A DNA stretch of 64,000 bases. Origin: Cryobacterium sinapicolor. GTDB taxonomy: Bacteria > Actinomycetota > Actinomycetes > Actinomycetales > Microbacteriaceae. The stretch is taken from assembly GCF_004403465.1 (NCBI RefSeq), contig NZ_SOGQ01000086.1, positions 16,597 to 80,596 of the forward strand, given 5' to 3'. The position numbers and the translations under genes are program-made. Of this stretch, positions 55,983-64,000 are shown piece by piece (within the stretch, counting starts at the first letter, position 1; the number at the start of each line of letters is the position of its first letter). A model generated the notes under the pieces. That model made no database searches. It saw nothing but the letters and a program-made list of their open reading frames with translations, and was not told where the DNA came from.

Positions 55983-56975
55983 CTACCAGCGGGGGTGGAT
56001 CTGGTCGCGCAGCATCCGGTCGTAGATGTCTTGCACACCCTCGTTGAACTCGAGGCTGAGCGGGGTGACCGATCCGGCAGCGGCGTTGCCGCGGGCCTGC
56101 TGCACCGACCGGGCGCCGGGGATGACCGAGCTGACGCCATCGATCTGAGCCACCCAGGCCAGAGCGGCCTGCGCGGGCGTGAGCTCCTCGAGCAACGATC
56201 CCACGAGTGCCGTGAACTCCGCGGCGGCCGCCAGCCCGGTCTCGTAGTCCACGCCGGAGAAGGTCTCGCCGACGTCGAAGGCGCTGCCGTCGCGGTTGTA
56301 GGTGCGGTGGTCGTTCGCCGCGAAAGTGGTCTCCCGGGTGTATTTTCCGGTCAGCAGGCCGCTCGCCAGTGGAACGCGGGCGATGATGCCCACACCGGCG
56401 GCCCGCGCGGCCGGCACGACGGCCTCGAGCGGCTTCAGCCGGAATGCGTTCAGGATGATCTGCACGCTGGCCAGTCCGGGGCGTTCGATGGCGGCGAGCG
56501 CCTGGTCACAGGTCTCGACGCTCACCCCGTAGGCGGCGATGGCGCCCTCGGCGACGAGGATGTCGAGAGCGTCGTAGACCTCGCCGGATTCGATCACGTC
56601 GTCCGGCGGGCAGTGCAGCTGCACGAGGTGCAGCGTCTCCAGGCCGAGGTTCGCGCGTGACCGGTCGGTCCAGGCCCGGAAGTTGGCGAGCGTGTAGTTC
56701 TCGGCCAGCTGGTCGACCCGGCGACCCATCTTGGTGGCCACGGTGATGTCGACGGCGGCACTTTCGGCCAGGAACCGGCCGATGATCTGCTCGCTGCGGC
56801 CGTCGCCGTAGACGTCGGCGGTGTCGAAGAAGGTGACGCCGGCATCGACGGATGCCGCGAGCACCGCGGTCGCGTCGCTCTCCGACACGTCACCCCAGTC
56901 CGCTCCCAGCTGCCAGGTGCCCAGCCCGATCACTGAGACGGATCGGCCGGTTCTTCCGAGGGTTCGTGTGTCCAT
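55983..56975 (-). CDS. Aldo/keto reductase (YajO/Kv-beta-like)
   Basis: The 330-residue enzyme begins MDTRTLGRTGRSVSVIGLGT, with FFDTADVYGDGRSEQIIGRF, VATKMGRR and VQLHCPP as catalytic landmarks. SSVIPGARSVQQARGNAAAG binds NADPH. Its first 46 bases overlap the end of the hydrolase gene upstream, so the two are probably cotranscribed and coupled. The stop lies 12 bases from the palindrome. Confidence 0.9.
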   Translation of the reverse strand: MDTRTLGRTGRSVSVIGLGTWQLGADWGDVSESDATAVLAASVDAGVTFFDTADVYGDGRSEQIIGRFLAESAAVDITVATKMGRRVDQLAENYTLANFRAWTDRSRANLGLETLHLVQLHCPPDDVIESGEVYDALDILVAEGAIAAYGVSVETCDQALAAIERPGLASVQIILNAFRLKPLEAVVPAARAAGVGIIARVPLASGLLTGKYTRETTFAANDHRTYNRDGSAFDVGETFSGVDYETGLAAAAEFTALVGSLLEELTPAQAALAWVAQIDGVSSVIPGARSVQQARGNAAAGSVTPLSLEFNEGVQDIYDRMLRDQIHPRW

Positions 56976-57877
56976 TTGTCCAGCCTAGCCACGGAAGCGG
57001 CGGCAGCCGGGGTAGCAGCCCCGGACAGGCTGCCGGCCCCGGCCCCGCCGTCGGCGCGGACGTCGGCGTCGATGACCCGCGCCAACGCTCGGGCGAGTCG
57101 CGGACGGATGAGATGGTCATTGGCTTCAACGCGATGCATGGTGACGTGGCGCATCCGTTCGATCACGGTCATGGAACCGGCTGCGATGAATGCGTCCAGC
57201 ACGCCGTAGACCACGTCGACCGGAACCCGCAGGGCCGCGATGTCGCTGACCACGGTCTGCGACTCGATGCAGTGCTCCAGCGACTTCACGAACGGGGTCC
57301 AGTTGCGCTCGGTCAACTCGAAGATGCCCTTGGGTAGCAGCCGGGCGATGATGGCCGCGTTCGCGAGGGTGAACTCCTTGTTCAGCCGCAGGAAGTCGTA
57401 GGCGCGCAGGTAGGCGCTCACCCGGGCCCGCACCCAGCGGTCGCCGATATCGCTCGGCGACAGGTAGACCGGCGGGCCCACGAGCACCACCCGGGACACC
57501 TGGGTGCGCCGGGACGCGCGGGTGCGGGGCAGCGCGGCCAGCCGGGCCGCGATCAGACTGCCGAGGGAGTGGCCCACCAGAATGAACGGCTCGCGCAGCT
57601 TCAGCGACCGGATCGTGGCGGCCAGAGCGTCGACGTGGTCCTCGAGCCGGTACTCGCACCCCTCGGGGATCGGTGATTCGCCGAAGCCCAGGATGTCGAC
57701 GGCGATGACCCGGTGCCGCGGCACCAGCAGGGGCACCAGTTCCCGGAACGTCACCGAGGAGGAGGCGATGCCGTGCACGAGGATCACGACCGGCCCGGTT
57801 CCCTCGTCGGTCGCGATGTGCAGCAGCGGCGGGCGCGACCGGCCGAACCGTTCTCCGAGGGCCGCCCACCAGGTCAT
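56930..57877 (-). CDS. Alpha/beta-fold hydrolase
   Basis: The 315-residue hydrolase has oxyanion motif VILVHGIASSS, nucleophile Ser in LVGHSLGSLIAA, Asp in VVYGVLDAFI and His in EANDHLIRP, a complete triad. A cap domain lies between. The ATG at 57877 (MTWWAALGERFG) has GGAA upstream; the longer frame runs antisense through the lipoprotein gene. The last 15 codons (HEPSEEPADPSQ) overlap the aldo/keto reductase start. Confidence 0.88.
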   Translation of the reverse strand: MTWWAALGERFGRSRPPLLHIATDEGTGPVVILVHGIASSSVTFRELVPLLVPRHRVIAVDILGFGESPIPEGCEYRLEDHVDALAATIRSLKLREPFILVGHSLGSLIAARLAALPRTRASRRTQVSRVVLVGPPVYLSPSDIGDRWVRARVSAYLRAYDFLRLNKEFTLANAAIIARLLPKGIFELTERNWTPFVKSLEHCIESQTVVSDIAALRVPVDVVYGVLDAFIAAGSMTVIERMRHVTMHRVEANDHLIRPRLARALARVIDADVRADGGAGAGSLSGAATPAAAASVARLDKWTHEPSEEPADPSQ

Positions 57878-57983
57878 GGTTCCAGTATCGCCTCGAAAGG
57901 CCGCTCCACTCCAGTCGGCGACCGCCGCCCGCCGAGACTCTATTGTGATCCAGCGCCGCCGGGCACAGTCGTACAGTGAGGCC

Positions 57984-58877
57984 ATGAAGCGTTTTCCCGT
58001 GATCGTCGCGGTCGTCCTCGGCACACTACTGCTGGCCGGATGCTCCGTGCCCGGCGCTTCCACCGACTCCGGCTCCGGCGGTTCCGCCACGGCCCCGGGC
58101 CTCGCCGAACCGGGCGCCGGCCCGGCCGTCGTCACTCCCGGCACGGGCGAGTCCCTCGACTCGCGCGCCTTCCCGGAAGGCAGCACGGGCGAGATCGCCT
58201 CCAGCCAGCGCGACGTGATCACCACCGGGATGGTGTCGATCACCGTGAAAGACCCGATCGAATCCGTGCAGGATGCCGTCACCATCACCGAGCAGGCCGG
58301 CGGTCGGATCGACAGCCGCACCGAGAACCCCGCCACCGACAATCAGGCGGCGAGCGCGAACCTCACCCTGCGCATCCCCTCCGACGAGCTCGACCGCACG
58401 CTGGCGGAGCTGAAGCAACTCGGCACCGTCAACTTCGTCTCGCTCAACACTTCGGACATCACGCAGCAGACTCAGGACCTCGACGCCCGGATCACGTCCC
58501 TGCAGACCGCGGTCGACCGGTTGCTGGCCCTCATGGTGGACGCCACGAACACGACCGACCTGATCGCCGTCGAGAACGCGCTGGCGGAACGACAGAGCGA
58601 ACTCGAGGGGTTGCAGGCGCAGCGGGACTACCTGTCCGACCAGGTCGACTTCTCGACCATCACGCTCGACCTGTACTCCACCGGCACGGTGGAGCCCGGC
58701 ACCCCGGACGGCTTCTTAGATGCCATCGCGGCCGGCTGGACCGCCCTGGTGGCAGCCCTCGGCACCGCGATGGTGGGCATCGGCTTCGCGCTGCCCTGGC
58801 TGCTCGCCCTCGGCCTTATCGCCGCAATCGTCTACCTGGTGATCCGGTTGGCACGGAAGCGGCGCACGGCTGCGTAA
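57984..58877 (+). CDS. DUF4349 lipoprotein
   Basis: The 297-residue lipoprotein (signal MKRFPVIVAVVLGTLLLAGC) has the DUF4349 pattern QRDVITTGMVSITVKDP, then a coiled-coil-like section (QTQDLDARITSLQTAVDRLL and LAERQSELEGLQAQRDYLSD). A C-terminal membrane helix (GFALPWLLALGLIAAIVYLVI) follows. TACAGT ends six bases before the ATG and no ribosome site is seen, so the transcript may be leaderless. Function unknown. Confidence 0.88.
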   Translation: MKRFPVIVAVVLGTLLLAGCSVPGASTDSGSGGSATAPGLAEPGAGPAVVTPGTGESLDSRAFPEGSTGEIASSQRDVITTGMVSITVKDPIESVQDAVTITEQAGGRIDSRTENPATDNQAASANLTLRIPSDELDRTLAELKQLGTVNFVSLNTSDITQQTQDLDARITSLQTAVDRLLALMVDATNTTDLIAVENALAERQSELEGLQAQRDYLSDQVDFSTITLDLYSTGTVEPGTPDGFLDAIAAGWTALVAALGTAMVGIGFALPWLLALGLIAAIVYLVIRLARKRRTAA

Positions 58878-58886
58878 GCTTGCTTG

Positions 58887-60053
58887 GTGAACACGATCAC
58901 CGAACTCTCCCCGCTCGGTGACGAGCTTCTCGAACGCATCCGTTCTCGTGCCGCCGCGCATGACCGGGACAACACGTTCCCCGCCGATGACCTGGCCGAC
59001 CTGACCGCCTGCGGCTACCTCCGCTCGCTCGTGCCCGTCGCCGATGGTGGCCTCGGGCGCAGCGTGCAGCAGGTCGCCGAGGACCAAACCCGGCTGGCCG
59101 CGCACGCCCCGGCCACGGCCCTCGCCGTCAACATGCACCTCGTCTGGACTGGTGTGGCGCGCACCCTGCACCAGCGCGGCGACGACAGTCTCGCCTTCGT
59201 GCTGCACGGCGCCGTCGCCGGCGAGATCTTCGGCTTCGGGGTGAGCGAGCCCGGCAACGACCTGGTGCTTTCCGATTCGCTCACGACGGCTGCCCCGCAG
59301 CCGGGCGGCGGCTACCGGTTCACCGGCACCAAGATCTTCACCACCCTCTCCCCCGCCTGGACCCGGCTCGGCACGATGGGCCTCGACCGGGAGTCCATCG
59401 ACGGACCCAAGATCGTCTGGGCGTTCATCGACCGGGACGACCCGGGCGTCAGCCAGAAGGATGACTGGGACACCATGGGCATGCGGGCCAGCCAGAGCCG
59501 CAGCACCGTGCTCTCCGGCGCATCCGCCCGCCCCGAACAGGTCTTCCGTCGGCTGGATCCCGGCCCGGGCCCTGACCCGCTGATCTTCGCTATCTTCGCG
59601 AACTTCGAAATCCTGCTGGCCGCCGTGTACACCGGTATCGGCCGGCGGGCGGTCGAGCTGGCCGTGCTGGCGGCGAAACGACGCACGTCGTTGAAGCACG
59701 ACGGCCGACCCCTGGCGCAGGACCCGGACATCCGGTGGCGCGTCGCGGAGGCCGCGATGATGATGGATGGCCTGTACCCCCAGATCGCTACCCTCGCCCA
59801 CGACCTCGACGTCCTCGCCGATCACGGCCCGCGGTGGTTCCCGCTGCTGTCGGGTCTGAAGCACCGCGCCACCGAGACCGCGCGCCTGGTCGTCGACCAG
59901 GCCCTGCGGGTGAACGGCGGTTCGTCGTACTTCGCCGGCAATGAGCTCGGGAGATTGTACCGAGACGCGCTCGCCGGGCTCTTCCACCCTTCCGACGCCG
60001 AGTCGGCGCACGCTACCGTGGCCGCCGCCTGGCTGGGTCCGATCGATGTCTGA
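58887..60053 (+). CDS. Acyl-CoA dehydrogenase family protein
   Basis: The 388-residue flavoprotein has the mid-domain FGFGVSEPGNDLVLSD, the FTGTKIFTT sheet region and the helical C-terminal domain RLVVDQALRVNGGSSYFAGN. Relatives include acyl-CoA dehydrogenases and two-component flavin oxygenases. The expected catalytic Glu position is not evident to me, so the reaction is uncertain. The GTG at 58887 follows an in-frame TTG at 58884; no ribosome site is visible. The exporter gene overlaps its last eight bases. Confidence 0.82.
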   Translation: MNTITELSPLGDELLERIRSRAAAHDRDNTFPADDLADLTACGYLRSLVPVADGGLGRSVQQVAEDQTRLAAHAPATALAVNMHLVWTGVARTLHQRGDDSLAFVLHGAVAGEIFGFGVSEPGNDLVLSDSLTTAAPQPGGGYRFTGTKIFTTLSPAWTRLGTMGLDRESIDGPKIVWAFIDRDDPGVSQKDDWDTMGMRASQSRSTVLSGASARPEQVFRRLDPGPGPDPLIFAIFANFEILLAAVYTGIGRRAVELAVLAAKRRTSLKHDGRPLAQDPDIRWRVAEAAMMMDGLYPQIATLAHDLDVLADHGPRWFPLLSGLKHRATETARLVVDQALRVNGGSSYFAGNELGRLYRDALAGLFHPSDAESAHATVAAAWLGPIDV

Positions 60054-61392
60054 CGTCACCCGCGCGATCAACGTCTTCGACAGCGCCGCCTATACCCGCT
60101 CCGTCCTCGACCTCACCATGCGGCTCGCGGAGGTCATCTTCGCGGCCGGTGCCGGCGCCGAAGACGCCACGGCCGCCATGGAAGCCATCACCCGCGCCTA
60201 CGGGCTCAGGGGCACCGAGGCCAACGTCACCCACACGATCATCGCGCTCACCCACGAGGACCCGGCCACGCACGAGTCCATCACCCGGAGCCGCAACGTC
60301 AAGTACCGCTCCCTCAACTACGGGAAGCTGACGGCCACGTCCGAGCTGATCGCCGAGATCCTCGACTCGCCGCCGGATGTCGCCGACGCCCGCAAGCGCC
60401 TGGCCACCATCGTCAGCGCCAAGCCTCAGGTGCCGGCCCTGTACCGCCGGCTGGGCTGGAGCCTCGTCGGAGCCGGGGCCGCCGTGCTCATCGGGGGCGG
60501 AGTGGTCGTCTGCATCGCGGCTTTCGTCGCGACGTTCTTCATCGACCTGATCACGAGCTCGCTCGACCGCCGTCAGGTTCCCGTGTTCTACCAGAACGTC
60601 GTCGGCGGGGCGATCGGCCCGATCGTCGCCGCCGTGGTGGCACTGATCGACACCTCGGCGAACCCGTCCCTCGTGGTCATCGCTACCATCATCATGCTCC
60701 TTGCCGGAGTCACCACCTTCGGCGCGGTGCACGACACCCTGTCCGGCTTCTACCTGACCGGCACGGCACGGATGATGGAGGCCCTGCTGATCACGGGCGG
60801 TCTGGTCACCGGTGTGGCCGGGGCGTCACTGCTGGTGGCACGCTTCGGGTTCCAGTTGCGCGTGGACGCGAACCTCACGCCGACCCTGGCCGATCTGCCC
60901 GTGATGCTGGCCGCCGCAATGGTCATCGTCGCGGGTTTCGGCCTCGCCGTTCAGGTGCCGTGGCGGGCATTCTGGGTGGTCTGCCTGCTGGGCGCCGTCG
61001 CCGAATTGCTCTACCTGGGTGGCGCGAACGCCGGCTTCGGCCTGGTCTGGTCGTCTGCGCTCAGCGCCATGGGCGTCGGCCTGCTGGCCGCGATCGCGGC
61101 GCGGATCGTGCGCACTCCCCCGCTCGTGATCGTCGTCTCCGCCCTCGTCCCGCTTGTGCCGGGGCTGATCCTGTTCCGCGGTCTGCTGCAGATCTCGGAC
61201 GGCAACATCGACGGGCTCCTCAACATGCTGACCGCCGGTGCCGTGGCCGCCGCACTGGCGGCAGGTGCCATCCTCGCCCAGTACGTGGTGCAGTTCGTCT
61301 GGGGTCCGGCGCGCAGGCTGCAGCGCCGGTTCGTGGGACCGCTGATGGCCCTGCCCGTGCGGCTCGGCCGCGGCCCCGGCACCCGGATCTAA
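60046..61392 (+). CDS. thrE: Threonine/serine exporter, ThrE family
   Basis: This 448-residue protein combines a cytoplasmic ThrE N-terminal domain (LRLAEVIFAAGAGAEDATAAM pattern at residues 23-45) with about ten membrane helices in two sets (ThrE and ThrE_2 regions). It is expected to export threonine and serine. The ATG at 60046 overlaps the previous TGA by eight bases, implying cotranslation. The C-terminus is basic. Confidence 0.88.
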   Translation: MSDVTRAINVFDSAAYTRSVLDLTMRLAEVIFAAGAGAEDATAAMEAITRAYGLRGTEANVTHTIIALTHEDPATHESITRSRNVKYRSLNYGKLTATSELIAEILDSPPDVADARKRLATIVSAKPQVPALYRRLGWSLVGAGAAVLIGGGVVVCIAAFVATFFIDLITSSLDRRQVPVFYQNVVGGAIGPIVAAVVALIDTSANPSLVVIATIIMLLAGVTTFGAVHDTLSGFYLTGTARMMEALLITGGLVTGVAGASLLVARFGFQLRVDANLTPTLADLPVMLAAAMVIVAGFGLAVQVPWRAFWVVCLLGAVAELLYLGGANAGFGLVWSSALSAMGVGLLAAIAARIVRTPPLVIVVSALVPLVPGLILFRGLLQISDGNIDGLLNMLTAGAVAAALAAGAILAQYVVQFVWGPARRLQRRFVGPLMALPVRLGRGPGTRI

Positions 61393-61419
61393 TCCGGTGG
61401 ACGAGTCAGGCGGTCCCTG

Positions 61420-61665
61420 CTAGTTGGGGATATCCGCCTCGCCCTGGGGCTCCTCGTTCTCCTCCTCGACGAAGCGGTAGGGGATCGGTTCCTCGGTCTC
61501 GTGTCCGATCCGGAAGCTGCGGCGAATGGTTGCGCCGTCTTCCGTCTCCTCGAGAACGACGTCCTTCTGGTACTCACCGTTCACGTACTCGAGTTCCCGG
61601 GGCGTGCCGGCGGCGATCACGTTGGGTCCGTAGAAGATGGCTTCGTAGGTGGTTTTATCGCTCAT
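61420..61665 (-). CDS. Small acidic protein of unknown function
   Basis: The 81-residue product starts MSDKTTYEAIFYGPNVIAAG and ends in an acidic tail (VEEENEEPQGEADIPN). No membrane segment is present. AAAGGGA precedes the ATG at 61665. It looks like a conserved small actinobacterial protein, but I cannot name the family. It converges on thrE with 27 bases between. Confidence 0.7.
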   Translation of the reverse strand: MSDKTTYEAIFYGPNVIAAGTPRELEYVNGEYQKDVVLEETEDGATIRRSFRIGHETEEPIPYRFVEEENEEPQGEADIPN

Positions 61666-61852
61666 GGTTGTGTCCCTTTCTCCGGATGGAGACGTCCGCC
61701 TCGCTGGCAAGGCGCGTCGGCCTCAGCCTACGGCCCGGCGCCCCGGTTGCACAGGGCCGGGCGTCCGGTGGCAGCGGGAAGATGCCGTTTCGCGGCAATC
61801 CGCGTAGGGTCGAAGTCACGGTGCCGCTGGGGCTCGGTTCGAAGGAGTACAC

Positions 61853-61975
61853 ATGGCTGACAAATCACCCAAGAAGGACGCATCCAAAAAGGTTGCCGGC
61901 AAGTCCTTGAAGGAAAAGCGTGCCGACAAGCACGCCAAGGCGAACGAGACGACCGAGAAGGCGCGCAAGGCGTAG
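61853..61975 (+). CDS. Lys-rich 40-residue small protein
   Basis: MADKSPKKDASKKVAGKSLK begins a 40-residue, strongly basic protein that continues EKRADKHAKANETTEKARKA and ends in TAG. GAAGGAG is correctly spaced before the ATG. A strong intrinsic terminator follows 24 bases after the stop. The whole short transcription unit therefore looks complete. Such Lys/Ala-rich orphan proteins occur in Microbacteriaceae; nucleic-acid binding is possible but not shown. Confidence 0.8.
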   Translation: MADKSPKKDASKKVAGKSLKEKRADKHAKANETTEKARKA

Positions 61976-61998
61976 CGCCTGCTCCACGATTAAACTCA

Positions 61999-62034
61999 GG
62001 GTGTTGCCGCGAGAATCGCGGCAACACCCTTTTT
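61999..62034 (+). terminator. Intrinsic terminator after the Lys-rich small gene
   Basis: A perfect 14-bp stem (GGGTGTTGCCGCGA with TCGCGGCAACACCC), loop GAA and run of five T residues form the clearest Rho-independent terminator in the window. Confidence 0.93.
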
Positions 62035-62054
62035 CGTCCCGAAAGGACCTGCCG

Positions 62055-62924
62055 ATGACCCTTCCCGCCCTGGACACCACTGTGGACTACCCCGCCGGGC
62101 GGACCGAGAGCACCGCCACGGTGCTGCACGTCGAGCCGCTCCCGACAGGACTGGTCGCCGTGCTCCTCGACACCACGCCCGTGCACCCGGTTGACGCGGG
62201 CTGGCCCGACCAGGGGCCCGACCGGGCCGTGCTGCGCACCCAGGGAACCGAACTCCCGGTGCTGGACTGCGTGGTCGGTGCGACGGACGGGTCGGCGCTG
62301 TACCTGGGCCGGGACATCCCGATGCCGAACGGAACGCCCGGCTGGGCGTTCGTAGTGGCCCACCTCGTGGCGCCCGACGATGCCCTGGCCGAGGGGCTGA
62401 GTGTCGTGGCCGTCGTCGACGCCGGCTACCGCCAACGGATGTCCGCGGGCCACACCGCGTGCCACCTGGCCTCCCTCGCCCTCAACCGGGCTCTCGCCGA
62501 CCGCTGGAAGAAGGAGGTGCGCACCGATGCCCTCGACAACCCCGACTTCGACGGCACCGCGATCGACGTGTCCCTGATCGGCGAGAACGGATCCGTCGAC
62601 ACCTACCGGCTCGGCAAGTCCCTGCGCCGCAAGGGATTCGTCACCGAGGGACTAACCGGGCAGCTGGCCGAGGTCGAATCGGTGGTGAACGCCGCCCTCG
62701 CCGAGTGGGTCGCCACCGGCGCGAGCGTTCGCATCGACCGGGACGGCCCGCTGCTCACCGACCGCCGGTACTGGATCTGCGAGCTACCGGCCCACGAGGC
62801 GCGCATTCCCTGCGGCGGCACCCACGTCTCCTCCCTGGCCGAACTCGGCGTCGTTCGCGTGGCGCTGTCCACGGCCGACGCCGAGGGCACGACCGTGCTC
62901 ACCATGGAGACGTTCGTCGGCTGA
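62055..62924 (+). CDS. AlaX-like alanyl-tRNA editing protein
   Basis: The 289-residue protein resembles the editing domain of alanyl-tRNA synthetase. The N-terminal beta barrel is followed by the metal-binding motifs HTACHLASLAL (HxxxH) and CGGTHV. Such proteins hydrolyse Ser-tRNA(Ala) or Gly-tRNA(Ala). GAAAGGA lies before the ATG at 62055. A tRNA-Ala gene lies 250 bases downstream on the other strand, which is probably coincidence. Confidence 0.85.
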   Translation: MTLPALDTTVDYPAGRTESTATVLHVEPLPTGLVAVLLDTTPVHPVDAGWPDQGPDRAVLRTQGTELPVLDCVVGATDGSALYLGRDIPMPNGTPGWAFVVAHLVAPDDALAEGLSVVAVVDAGYRQRMSAGHTACHLASLALNRALADRWKKEVRTDALDNPDFDGTAIDVSLIGENGSVDTYRLGKSLRRKGFVTEGLTGQLAEVESVVNAALAEWVATGASVRIDRDGPLLTDRRYWICELPAHEARIPCGGTHVSSLAELGVVRVALSTADAEGTTVLTMETFVG

Positions 62925-63120
62925 CCGGCTGGCGGCTGGTGGGGCAGACGATGTTGCATGGTCCGAGCGCTCCCCGGCCGCCGGCGCGCACCCGGATGAC
63001 CGCCCAGCCCACACCGCGAGCAGTCACGTTGCAGGGTCATGCTCGCCTCCGTCGCCCGCGCCCCTGTCGCCACGGGCCGACGCTATTCCCGGCCACTGAC
63101 ATGTCGACCGCACACAGGAA

Positions 63121-63149
63121 GAAGGCCCCCGGTTTCCCAGGGGCCTTCG
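63121..63149 (-). terminator. Hairpin downstream of tRNA-Ala
   Basis: GAAGGCCCC and GGGGCCTTC form a 9-bp stem with a 10-base loop. Read on the minus strand it follows the tRNA by about 25 bases and is trailed by TTCCTGTGTG, weakly U-rich. Confidence 0.6.
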
Positions 63150-63174
63150 ACTGACCATCACTTGACTATCTCGG

Positions 63175-63247
63175 TGGAGCTAAGGAGATTCGAACTCCTG
63201 ACCTTCTCATTGCGAACGAGACGCGCTACCAACTGCGCCATAGCCCC
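63175..63247 (-). tRNA. tRNA-Ala (anticodon CGC)
   Basis: The minus strand folds into a cloverleaf. The acceptor stem is GGGGCTA/TAGCTCC with one G-U pair. The D arm is GCGCAGTTGGTAGCGC and the anticodon stem is TCTCG/TGAGA with loop TTCGCAA. The T arm is AGGAG-TTCGAAT-CTCCT. The anticodon is CGC, discriminator A. CCA is not encoded (the next bases are CCGA). Confidence 0.95.
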
Positions 63248-63260
63248 CAACCGCTTATGC

Positions 63261-63290
63261 AGAATATCACGAGCGGCGACCGAGTTTCAC
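63261..63290 (-). promoter_or_regulatory. Candidate tRNA-Ala promoter
   Basis: On the minus strand GTGAAA (63285-63290) and TATTCT (63261-63266) are separated by 18 bases, and the -10 box ends 13 bases before the tRNA. The match is moderate. Confidence 0.4.
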
Positions 63291-63328
63291 CGAACGGCCA
63301 GGGAGAGCGCGAATCGGCCCGGATTCGG

Positions 63329-64000
63329 TCAGCCGACGGCGCGGCGACGACGCAGCACGTCGTCGAGGTCGCTCATGCCGGGAGCGGTGTCTCCGACGAC
63401 CCCCATCGACGCGAACCGGCTCGCCGCGGGCACGACCGGGGCAGTCTCCCGAACGGTCGCCGCACGCTTGAGCGAAGTGACGGCCACCTCGAGGGCCGCG
63501 GCGCGGCGGGCCAGTTCCGCCTCGGCGGCGACCTTGCGCAGTTCGGCGGCAGCATCAACGGACGCCATGGCCGCCTGGGCGACGGATCCGCGCGACAGGT
63601 GCATCGGCCGCGGCAGGGGGAGCGGCGTCCAGCTCGGGGCCACGACGGGGGTCTCTTCCAGGTGCACGGGCTCGAAGGCCTGCCCGACCCGCGGCTCGCG
63701 GTAGGTGACCTCTGACCCGCTCGCCGTGGCGCCCTGCTGGTGGGCGCGTTGAGCCGTGCGCGCGAGGCGCGACAATGCCCCGACGGCGAGGGCAACCGTG
63801 GCCAGTCCGCCGACGAGCGCCGTCCCGGCTCCGCCCGCAGCCACCGCGACGACCCCGGAGACGAAGAGCACGATGCCGACGAGCAAGATCAGGGAGGTCA
63901 GCGCGCGCACCCGGCGCAGGCGGAGCGCGCGAGCGCGACCCGGCGAACCCGCCATGGCCCCGGCGCGCACGGCCCCGGCACGCGCGGCCCCGGCGCGCAC
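63329..64000 (-). CDS. Two-helix membrane protein, 5' end uncertain
   Basis: The open frame reaches the window edge. It contains a pair of helices (LTSLILLVGIVLFVSGVVAVAA and ALVGGLATVALAVGALSRLA), then a cytoplasmic part with a helical segment AAELRKVAAEAELARRAAAL and C-terminus DLDDVLRRRRAVG. An ATG at 63955 (MAGSPGRAR) may be the start. Upstream sequence is a GCCCCGGCGCGCACG repeat that encodes RAGA peptides. No family recognised. Confidence 0.65.
   Translation of the reverse strand: MRAGAARAGAVRAGAMAGSPGRARALRLRRVRALTSLILLVGIVLFVSGVVAVAAGGAGTALVGGLATVALAVGALSRLARTAQRAHQQGATASGSEVTYREPRVGQAFEPVHLEETPVVAPSWTPLPLPRPMHLSRGSVAQAAMASVDAAAELRKVAAEAELARRAAALEVAVTSLKRAATVRETAPVVPAASRFASMGVVGDTAPGMSDLDDVLRRRRAVG

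Noticed and set aside
56930..58342. 470-codon version of the hydrolase
   Set aside because: The extra 155 residues are antisense to the DUF4349 lipoprotein; the ATG at 57877 begins the conserved domain.
62055..63247. Functional link between the AlaX-like gene and tRNA-Ala
   Set aside because: The genes are on opposite strands with their own signals; adjacency alone does not support a link.

Overview
This 64 kb window is a high-GC chromosome segment from an actinobacterium. The best fit is a member of the Microbacteriaceae (Cryobacterium/Leifsonia-like). Evidence: strong G/C third-codon preference, many GTG starts, candidate leaderless starts, Tat/lipoprotein signals, LacI-controlled ABC sugar importers, small Microbacteriaceae-type orphan proteins, and about 50 copies of the octamer GCATCCGT/ACGGATGC. 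The genus is an inference. No insertion sequence, prophage, integrase, CRISPR array or rRNA gene was seen. The one RNA gene found is a tRNA-Ala(CGC).

Layout. 1-6.5 kb: a NERD-domain membrane protein, a MarR regulator with an NmrA-type oxidoreductase, a PepSY-like anchored protein, an RraA-family protein, an N-acylamino-acid racemase/OSBS (enolase superfamily), and an alcohol dehydrogenase split by one in-frame TAG. 6.5-7.9 kb: a gene-free tandem array of exactly 58 units of 17 bp. 7.9-17.0 kb: a galactoside operon (GH42 beta-galactosidase, two permeases, binding lipoprotein, GH36 alpha-galactosidase) facing a divergent lacI, with two near-perfect operators between them. 17-21 kb: duplicated palindromic repeats, acylphosphatase, a Pr6Pr membrane protein, a Cys-rich small protein and a flavin amine oxidase lipoprotein whose C-terminal motif lies before its Rossmann motif (apparent circular permutation).

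21-31 kb: a methyltransferase with a low-complexity insert that carries a 22-bp palindrome, an SDR, and a second LacI-controlled ABC sugar importer followed by a glycogen-debranching-type glucosidase. 31-35.5 kb: a putative type III polyketide locus (PKS, a methyltransferase-flavin monooxygenase fusion, and a PAP2 phosphatase). 36-44.5 kb: a CpdA-like phosphodiesterase, a Stealth-family phosphotransferase, DUF1761, DUF488, a YyaL-type thioredoxin protein, PnuC, an aldo/keto reductase and a SufR-like regulator. 44.7-64 kb: HrpA helicase, three more aldo/keto reductases, a polar amino-acid ABC transporter, a sulfurtransferase, MFS, an alpha/beta hydrolase, a DUF4349 lipoprotein, an acyl-CoA dehydrogenase, a ThrE-type exporter, an AlaX-like editing protein, tRNA-Ala and a partial membrane protein.

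The unusual signals are mostly sub-genic. They include several families of intergenic palindromes that recur with nearly identical sequence, in-frame low-complexity expansions inside otherwise ordinary enzymes, a strictly alternating 17-bp array that is stop-free in all six frames, and the over-represented octamer.
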